In this document: positions 57,204 to 64,000 of the stretch, piece by piece | How positions within the stretch are numbered: the stretch's first letter is position 1 | Layout: the number at the start of each line of letters is the position of its first letter | NCBI GenBank assembly: GCA_900312665.1 | Contig: ONZQ02000015.1 | Location: 1 to 64,000, forward strand | Length of the DNA: 64,000 bases | From: Cephalotrichum gorgonifer | Taxonomy: Eukaryota; Ascomycota; Sordariomycetes; Microascales; Microascaceae | Direction: 5' to 3' | Made by a program: the position numbers and the translations under genes | The notes under the pieces: generated by a model | What the model saw: only the letters and a program-made list of their open reading frames with translations | Database searches by the model: none | What the model was told of the DNA's origin: nothing

Positions 57204-58412
57204 TCACAACCGCCCAGTCCCAGAGCACTCTGCCGCCTTTTCCTGGCGTATCGCCGTGCTGCTGATCTTTGTCCCAAAGCCTTCCGTAGTCTGAGTGGGA
57301 TCCGCATCAGTCAAGCCCCGCGCATCGAGGACGTCCACCTCATATACATCAAGCTCCTTCCACCCTTGCTCTCTCCTCTTATCGTTAACGGCCTTACCGC
57401 CGGATCTCGTCTCGCCGGACACTACGAGCGCATCCATAGCCTCTATCGTAACAGTTGGGCCGTAGAGGTCCTGGAATACCACACACTCCACCACCACCGC
57501 GCCCCCGCGGAACGACCCGACGAGTTCGCCCGGTCGTGGAGAGGACAGGGTCGGTTCGCCGTGTGTGGGGTGGTCGAAAACGGTGTGAAGGAACTCGAGG
57601 ACGCCTCGGGCCCTGACGTCCCATGGCTGTACGTACTCGGCAAACTTCTTGTTCTTCAGCATCTCATCGCCCGTGACGCCAATGATGAACCGGGATCGGG
57701 ATTCTGGGGAACCGGAAATTCTGAGAAGCAGTGCTGCCGCGGAAAGCAGGAGCTTGTGGCCAAGGTGTAGGTGGTCGAATGTGCCGCCGAGGCATACGAC
57801 CTGGTATTGGCTCGAGCTAGAGCGCACGGGCTGGGGGCTGCTTCCGTCCTGGGTCGCCACGGAGCAGTCCAGGCCGATGAGGCGACTCTCAACTGCAGGC
57901 CGTCCTCCCTTGATGTGCGCCGCATAGGAGTCCACCAACCGAAGGCCCTCTTCACTCTTTAGGTAAAATATCGAATCCGGAGAACCCCCCCTGCTCGCAA
58001 ACCCGGAGAGGCTCTGTATGATAGTCTCGTTGAGCTCGTTCTCATCATGGCCTGACACCCCAGGCCGGTCGTCCTGGACAAACACCACTCGGGCGTCGAC
58101 GGAATTCGGGCCCGCATTCAAATCCGTAGCTATGGACTGCTGCGCACAGATGTAGGCAACCAACGAGTAGAGCCCCGCCAATATAGATTGGGCATCGGGC
58201 CAGGAGATGCGCTTGGCGGAAGGGTCAGACGTCGCTGCCTGGTGGAGGAAATCCCCTACGACTGCGATGATCAAGGTCGCCGGGTGCTCTGGGCTCTTCG
58301 ATTGGGATAACGCCGCCGAGAGTGGCTCCTTGTATGAGTCGGCAATCAAGCGCCGTGATGATGCTCCTAGGGAGAAAGGGAGAAGGAAGAGGTTCATCGG
58401 AGCGGCGCTCAT
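57204..58412 (-). CDS. CAB4: Phosphopantetheine adenylyltransferase (CAB4-type)
   Basis: Penultimate step of coenzyme A synthesis: transfers AMP from ATP to 4'-phosphopantetheine. 402 residues, single exon. The N-terminal 205 residues are the fungal/animal extension without catalytic motifs. The nucleotidyltransferase domain starts QVVCLGGTFDHLHLGHKLLLS, with the (H/T)xGH motif GHK and the first Thr of GGTFD at about residues 210-225. Further blocks are IIGVTGDEMLKNKKF, VSGETRSGG and KISSTAIR (the C-terminal ISSTxIR motif). Unlike animal COASY there is no fused dephospho-CoA kinase after the domain, as in yeast. Divergent with ADP1, starts about 850 bp apart. Confidence 0.93.
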   Translation of the reverse strand: MSAAPMNLFLLPFSLGASSRRLIADSYKEPLSAALSQSKSPEHPATLIIAVVGDFLHQAATSDPSAKRISWPDAQSILAGLYSLVAYICAQQSIATDLNAGPNSVDARVVFVQDDRPGVSGHDENELNETIIQSLSGFASRGGSPDSIFYLKSEEGLRLVDSYAAHIKGGRPAVESRLIGLDCSVATQDGSSPQPVRSSSSQYQVVCLGGTFDHLHLGHKLLLSAAALLLRISGSPESRSRFIIGVTGDEMLKNKKFAEYVQPWDVRARGVLEFLHTVFDHPTHGEPTLSSPRPGELVGSFRGGAVVVECVVFQDLYGPTVTIEAMDALVVSGETRSGGKAVNDKRREQGWKELDVYEVDVLDARGLTDADPTQTTEGFGTKISSTAIRQEKAAECSGTGRL

Positions 58413-59261
58413 TATGTCGGTTCTATGGTTTACTTCCTTTGGCTATATTTCGAGCTGCGTACTCACTCGAACGAGTAGTGTATGTACGAGCACAAGATTA
58501 GACCGGATTAGGTGGATCGATTGGTGGCAGTGGCGGGGTAGCAAAGGATGTTTCCTTTCCTCGTACAACACAAGAGGAGGTGAGCTCGGCGTTTCTGAAC
58601 CCTCACTTTTGTTTGAGACAATAAATATTAGGAAATCAGAGACAAGGGTATTTTTACCTCGCGTTCCCGTTTGTCAAGCCGGACATGCCTCCGCCATTCA
58701 GAATCACTCAGGAACAACTTAACTTGCCTCAGCTTGGTGCATACAAGTATTAAGTGCCTGTTCGATTCTATGAGGGGTCCACGGACTTTGGGGTGAACCT
58801 ATGTATGTATTATCCTCGGCTGACCCCAGACATCTTCAAAGCCACAATTGGTAGAACTTTGGCCGGCTGTAGCCACCTGCAGCAGACAAATCATCCATCC
58901 AGATCGATAAACGTGACGCAGCCGCTTCCCAAGGCAACTTCCCCGCCCCAGTGACCCAATAATAGTACCCCATAATATTTTAGTGCATATTAGACTTTCT
59001 TACAGGGTAGGTGCTCCGTCCTCTTGTACATTACCTCATAGTACGCCATTGTATCTTGCATAGCCACTAACATTACATGTGTACCTGACCTGGTCACAGG
59101 TTCCCGATCCCAACGCATCGACCACCACCGGCCACCGCAACCTTCCTTCCCATCCCAACAACACTCCAGCCCCTCTTCGGCTTCTAGGCCGCATCCCGCA
59201 TCATTATCCCTCGGTCTCTTCCAAACATCACCTTTGTATGCTGACATCCCTCGACACCCTC
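58413..59261. other. Divergent CAB4-ADP1 intergenic region
   Basis: Both promoters. Nothing else recognised. An alternative ADP1 start lies at 59238. Confidence 0.55.
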
Positions 59262-62200
59262 ATGGCCCTCCCTTCTCCCAGGAGCCTCCTTCTGGGAGCT
59301 CTGGCCGTCATGTCGTCACTACCCGCGATGGCTAGCGCTCAGAGGAACTACACCCAGACCGACATGCTCCAGGCACACCTCTCACTTCTCGACGGCCGCA
59401 ATCCGGATTGTCCACCATGGTATGCCTGCCCCTTGTTGCGCGTAGATGAGAGGACCCCCCCCCCCCCCCCCCCCCCCCAACCCGCCGTCTAATCCACCCA
59501 CGTTCGCACCGCCGATGCTAACGCCGTGTCGTCGCCTCTTAGCTTCAACTGCCTCCTACCTGCACATAGTTGCGCCCAGTACGGCTCGTGCAACGAATTC
59601 AACGGGAAATGCGACTGTCCCGAAGGTTTCGGCGGGGATGACTGTCTCAATCCACGTACGCCTCCCACGACCCCCGCGACCCCTCCTCCTCATATCCCCT
59701 CCTTCACATCCCACAACGTCTATGATACTAACCGCCTCTAGTCTGCGGATCACTTGCCCGGGGTAAGGACCGCGCCATGCGCTCGGGCGCCTCCTGCGAC
59801 TGCGACGACGGCTGGACCGGTATCAACTGCAACGTATGCACCTCGAACCAGGCCTGCAACGCCCTGATGCCCGAAAACGAGGGGGGTGTCTGCTATACCA
59901 ACGGAGACGTTGTCAACCACAATTATCAGATTTGCGATGTCGTAAACAAGAAGATCACCACTCTTCTGGGCGACCAGAAGCCCCAGGTCACATTCACGTG
60001 CAAGAAGGAGGACGCGACCTGCCAATTCCAATGTACGGCTCTTCTTTCCACTNNNNNNNNNNNNNNNNNNNNNGCGCTCATCAGAGAGTTGAACTAACGT
60101 CAAGCAGTCTGGGTCGACGAGCAGGAATCCTTCTTCTGCGACCTTGATACGTGCAAGACCTCCTCCGATTTCACCAACGAGCGGAACAGCACCTCCTACG
60201 CCTGCGAGAATGTCAAGTGCAGCTGTATCAAGGACCAAATGCTCTGTGGCAAGGATGGCTCCATCGATATTACCGACTTCCTTTCCGAGTCCATTCGTGG
60301 CCCCGCTAAGTTCGAGTGTGAGCAGGACAAGGGAGGGTCGAACGACTGCAAGTTTAGGGAACCGGAGATGGACGACCTCATCAGCGCGCTCATTGGCGAT
60401 TCCAGCATTCAGCTAACCTGTCGCGCGGGAGAGTGCCTGTATCACAGCGAGGTTCCGGGCTACGAGCGTCCGGTTAAGAAGATCAACACCCCGCTCATCG
60501 CCGGCGCCATCGCGGCTTGCTCCCTCTTCCTAGTCGCCGCCATACTCGTCACCTGGTACCTATCGCGGCGCCGGCTCAAGTACGGGCCGATCCACCTTGA
60601 CGACTCCGACGACGAGAACGCCAAGCTCATGTCCGACCATAAGCCCGCATCTCTGTACTTTGACAACGTCTCGTACGCAATCAACGGGAAGCAGGTACTG
60701 GATGGCATCCGCGGCGTCGCTCGTCCGGGTGAGGTTACTGCGATCATGGGGGCGTCAGGCGCCGGCAAGACCACCTTCCTCGACATCCTCGCTCGAAAGA
60801 ATAAGCGGGGCATTGCCAGCGGCGAGTTTTACGTCAATGGAGAGAAGGTGGACAACTCGGACTACAAGAGCTTCATCGGATTCGTGGACCAGGAGGACAC
60901 CATGCTCGCCACCTTGACCGTTCACGAGACGATTCTCACGAGCGCGCTGTTGCGCCTGCCCCGCGGCATGAGTCGTGCGGCGAAGGAGCAGAGAGTCGTC
61001 GAGGTCGAAAAACAGCTCGGTATCTACCACATCCGCGACTCTCTCATCGGTTCCGAGGAGGGTAAGGGCCGTGGCATCTCTGGTGGCGAGAAGAGACGGG
61101 TCGGGATCGCCTGCGAGCTCGTCACCAGCCCCTCAATCCTGTTCCTCGACGAGCCGACCAGCGGCCTGGACGCCTACAATGCCTTCAACGTCATCGAGTG
61201 CCTCGTCACGCTCGCGAAGACGTACAAGAGGACGGTCGTATTCACAATCCACCAGCCCCGATCCAACATCGTCGCCCTGTTCGACCGCCTCATATTGCTG
61301 GCGCGCGGGCAAACCGTGTTCTCGGGTCCGTTCCATCAGTGCCAGGACTACTTCGACAGCATCGGGTACTCGTGCCCTCCGGGTTTCAATATCGCCGACT
61401 ATCTCGTCGACCTGACTATGCACGCCGGTTCCGCCTCCTTATTCGACGACGGGGACGATGAGCTGCCGGTGGCCGGGAGCATCGGCCCGAGCAGTACCCG
61501 CGCCATCAAGTCCATTGCCAGCGACTCCATCAAAAGCGGAGCTGGTGACGAAGGCAGCGCCGAGGCTGCGGCGCCGAGGCCCCGAGGCAGGCGCCACAAC
61601 TCCATCCGGATACAGCAGGAACGGGAGCTGTTTACCCGTCGGAGGCAGGCGGCCGGGACCGCGGCGTCATCCGACGCCGGGGGTGAGGACGTAGGCGCCT
61701 ATAAGTTACAGAGGCACCCTGTCAGCGATGCGGACCGGGACCGCGACGATGTACACGACCTACCCCCCGCTGCGGTCACGGGAACCATGCTCGACGAGCT
61801 TGTCGAGGCATTCGCTGCGTCAGATATCGCCACCTCGATGCATGACGAGCTGCACCAGGCGGTGGACGCGGCCCGGATCGCTAACGGGCCGAACGCGGAC
61901 GCAAACGGCGACGTGAACGGGTACACTAGCGATGGCTCCAATGCTAATGTCGGCGCCCTCGGCAAGGGGTACGAGCGCATCAGCTACCTGCGCCAATTCG
62001 TCATTCTTTCCCTCAGGACGTGGAGGAACCTGTACAGGAACCCGATGCTGATGCTCACGCATTACGCAATCGCCATCCTCCTTGCTGTTCTATCGGGTTA
62101 CCTATTCTACGGCCTCACCGACGACATCCCCGGCTTCCAGAACAGGCTTGGGCTGTTCTTCTTCCTCCTGGCCCTCTTCGGCTTCAGCACTCTCACGAGC

Positions 62201-62815
62201 TTGAACGTCTTTGCGAGCGAGAGGCTCCTTTTCGTCCGTGAGCGGGCGAACGGGTACTACGCGCCTATAACATACTTCGCCGCCAAAGTCCTCTTCGACA
62301 TCATCCCGCTCCGCATCACCCCCCCCATCCTCATGGGCGCCATCGTGTACCCCATGACGGGCCTTGTCCCGGACCTTGACCACTTTGCCAAGTTCATCCT
62401 CGTTCTCGTGTTTTTCAACCTGGCCGCGGCGGCCATCTGCCTCTTTATCGGCATCGTCTGTAAGGATGGTGGCGTGGCAAACCTCATTGGTACCCTCATC
62501 ATGCTGTTCAGCCTGCTCTTCGCCGGCCTACTCCTGAACCACAACGCCATCCCTAAGGCGGCCGTCTGGCTCCAGGCGCTGTCGATATTCCACTACGCAT
62601 TCGAGTCGCTCATTGTCAATGAGGTCGTGTCGCTCACGCTGGTTGACAACAAGTATGGCATCAACATCACAGTGCCCGGCGCGGCGATCCTCAGCTCGTT
62701 CGGCTTCCAGAACGACGCCCTCTGGTCGGACGTCCTGAGCCTCGCCGCCTTCGGGGCCGTCTTTATCGTTCTAGCTTACGGTGCCATGCATTTCCTCCTC
62801 GTCGAGAAGCGATAA
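59262..62815 (+). CDS. ADP1: ABCG-family (White-type) half transporter Adp1
   Basis: Membrane ABC transporter with an extracellular EGF-like module, 1,089 residues. Exons are 59262-59419, 59543-59655, 59742-60032 and 60108-62815. A signal peptide starts MALPSPRSLLLGALAVM (an in-frame ATG at 59238 is an alternative). EGF-like cysteines occur in GSCNEFNGKCDCPEGFGG and CDCDDGWTGINC. TM1 is at about residues 316-338. The nucleotide-binding domain has GASGAGKTT (Walker A, about 401-409), ISGGEKRRV (signature, about 511-518), ILFLDEPTSGLD (Walker B) and FTIHQPRS. A disordered Asp-rich linker and the six-TM domain follow, ending HFLLVEKR. Domain order and length equal yeast Adp1. Substrate unknown. 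Intron 3 contains an assembly gap and intron 1 a run of 24 C. Confidence 0.95.
60053..60073. other. Assembly gap (21 N)
   Basis: Twenty-one undetermined bases inside intron 3 of ADP1. Coding is unaffected: donor (GTACGG at 60033) and acceptor (CAG ending 60107) lie outside, with a CTAAC branch site between gap and acceptor. Confidence 0.99.
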
Positions 62816-63187
62816 CAGCTCAAGGAGAGTAAGCGGAGAAGAATCTAGATTGGGGCTGTAAGCGAGTATGACTGTTTGTTTTCATTTGTGTTTTAGGCAT
62901 TACCGCCTCAATCTTAATTTGCCATTACTGCGCAGCTAGGAATCTCATTTCCGACTGTTTTGTTCCTTGGTCTTGCTTGGTCAGTGCAGGGATGTCATGG
63001 CGCTGTTATTTTGCGGGCGTTGTACTAGATGTAGGATGCGAGGACATGAGTTGTGGAAGCTTCAATGATTCGAGTATATATAAACTACATGCATACATAT
63101 TGTACATTCTACCTTTCTCTCCTCCAATGCCGAAGACCACCGGAAGCCATGGTATCAGCGCAACGGTGCGGGCTAAAGCCGGCCAGA
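62816..63187. other. Convergent 3' region of ADP1 and mS26
   Basis: A 372-bp region between two stop codons. Nothing else recognised. Confidence 0.6.
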
Positions 63188-64000
63188 TCACGCCATCTTA
63201 CCGCCAGTAAGCTCCTCCGCCGTCTTCTTCTGGCGCTTCATGTTCCGCGAGTAGTCGGCGGTGTAGTGCTCCACGGCATGGGCGGGCGGGTTCCGGACAG
63301 TCTGTCCCACCATGTCGAAGAGGCCGGCCTGGGTGCCCCACTCGTCCCACGCGCTGTTCCTCGAGGGGTCCCTCCAGTAGTTCTCGGAGAAGATCTTGTC
63401 AACCTCGGCCTCGAGCTCCCTCTCCTCGACGATGAAGTCGTGGGCGTTCATGTAGAGCTCCATTATCGTGTTCCGCCTCTCGTGCCTATCCTCCTCCGCC
63501 TTCTCCGCCATGGCCCTCTTGCTCGCCTCGGCCTTCTCGAACCTCTCCGGGTCGGGAATGACCTCGGTCTGGAGCGTCGCCGGGAGGATGCTGGGGAGCG
63601 TGAGGAACTCGTCGGTGCCCTCCGCCTTGAGACCGGCCGCCACGTGGTCCCTGAGCTTGTTCGCGCCGACGGCCGCCTCCTTCTCGTCCCTCTTGATCTT
63701 CCGCTGCCAGAGGCCCTTAAGACCCGACCGGAGGTTCTTCCGGCGGGACTCGGCCATTATGCGCTTCCAGGCCTGCGGGTGGCTGGGGTCGTTGGTCTCA
63801 GGGGCGGGCACCTTCTCTGACCTGGGGTACGTTTCCCTCAGGTAGGAGCGCTCGAGCTTGCGGGAGTCGCTGACCTGGGGGAAGATCTTGCGCGGGACGG
63901 GGAGGCTGCCGCGGACCCGGGCGGGCTTGTTCTCCTCGGAGAGCGGCGGCTTCGGGATGGGGATGTAGTCGGGGGACTCCGGGGGTAGGGAGAACACTTG
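63188..64000 (-). CDS. PET123: Mitochondrial ribosomal protein mS26 (PET123), 5'-truncated
   Basis: Component of the mitochondrial 37S subunit. The last 271 residues are visible and the frame remains open to the right edge, so the start codon and presequence lie outside. VRGSLPVPRKIFPQ and WKRIMAESRRKNLRSGL are conserved in filamentous fungal mS26. A long Lys/Glu/Ala-rich helical middle leads to IMELYMNAHDFIVEERELEAEVDKIF, which lines up with the corresponding region I know from yeast Pet123. It ends in a basic tail, NMKRQKKTAEELTGG. The GTG at 63997 is not a plausible eukaryotic start. Confidence 0.75.
   Translation of the reverse strand, partial: QVFSLPPESPDYIPIPKPPLSEENKPARVRGSLPVPRKIFPQVSDSRKLERSYLRETYPRSEKVPAPETNDPSHPQAWKRIMAESRRKNLRSGLKGLWQRKIKRDEKEAAVGANKLRDHVAAGLKAEGTDEFLTLPSILPATLQTEVIPDPERFEKAEASKRAMAEKAEEDRHERRNTIMELYMNAHDFIVEERELEAEVDKIFSENYWRDPSRNSAWDEWGTQAGLFDMVGQTVRNPPAHAVEHYTADYSRNMKRQKKTAEELTGGKMA

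Overview
The window is nuclear DNA from a filamentous ascomycete (Pezizomycotina, probably Sordariomycetes). The evidence is spliceosomal introns of about 50-210 bp with GTANGT donors and CTAAC-like branch points, GC-rich third codon positions, a single dispersed 5S rRNA gene, a tRNA-Phe with a short intron, a BNA4 kynurenine monooxygenase, an alpha-aminoadipate lysine gene (LYS12) and a pectate lyase. Gene density is about one per 3 kb, genes lie on both strands, and there are no operons. Exon boundaries were worked out by hand from reading phase, splice signals and family conservation.

Left edge (1-4.9 kb): AT-rich, RIP-like DNA, then a broken F-box family gene (in-frame stop plus frameshifts), a CCAAC-type repeat and the tRNA-Phe gene. 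From 5 to 25.7 kb: SDR polyol dehydrogenase, a small orphan protein with a helical, possibly HTH-like C-terminus, a patatin-domain lipase (TGL4/TGL5 type), a secreted pectate lyase, the splicing factor Prp17, the cargo receptor Erv14, methionine aminopeptidase MAP1, kynurenine 3-monooxygenase BNA4 and a small F-box/Cys-rich protein. From 25.7 to 31.1 kb is a long interval without a secure gene; it carries many GTAC-rich palindromes and one cryptic or decayed coding segment.

From 31 to 44 kb: a flavodoxin-like quinone reductase (WrbA/Pst2 type), an MFS monocarboxylate-type transporter, an orphan single-pass membrane protein, a dispersed 5S rRNA, an orphan protein with a Pro/Gln-rich tail, and mitochondrial ribosomal protein uS8m. 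From 44.7 to 64 kb: a Ser/Pro/Lys-rich low-complexity protein, homoisocitrate dehydrogenase (LYS12), mitochondrial EF-G (MEF1), a GPI-type aspartic protease (yapsin-like), phosphopantetheine adenylyltransferase (CAB4 type), the ABCG transporter ADP1 (with a 21-N assembly gap inside an intron), and a 5'-truncated mitochondrial mS26/PET123.

Most genes are housekeeping. They cover mitochondrial translation (uS8m, MEF1, mS26), amino-acid, NAD and CoA metabolism (LYS12, BNA4, CAB4), protein maturation and secretion (MAP1, ERV14), splicing (PRP17), lipid turnover, and wall or plant-polymer degradation (pectate lyase, yapsin). I saw no biosynthetic cluster, intact transposon or defence system. The most notable non-genic signals are the dispersed GTAC-rich palindromes, the TACGGAGTA nonamers, and long poly-C tracts on the sense strand of introns.
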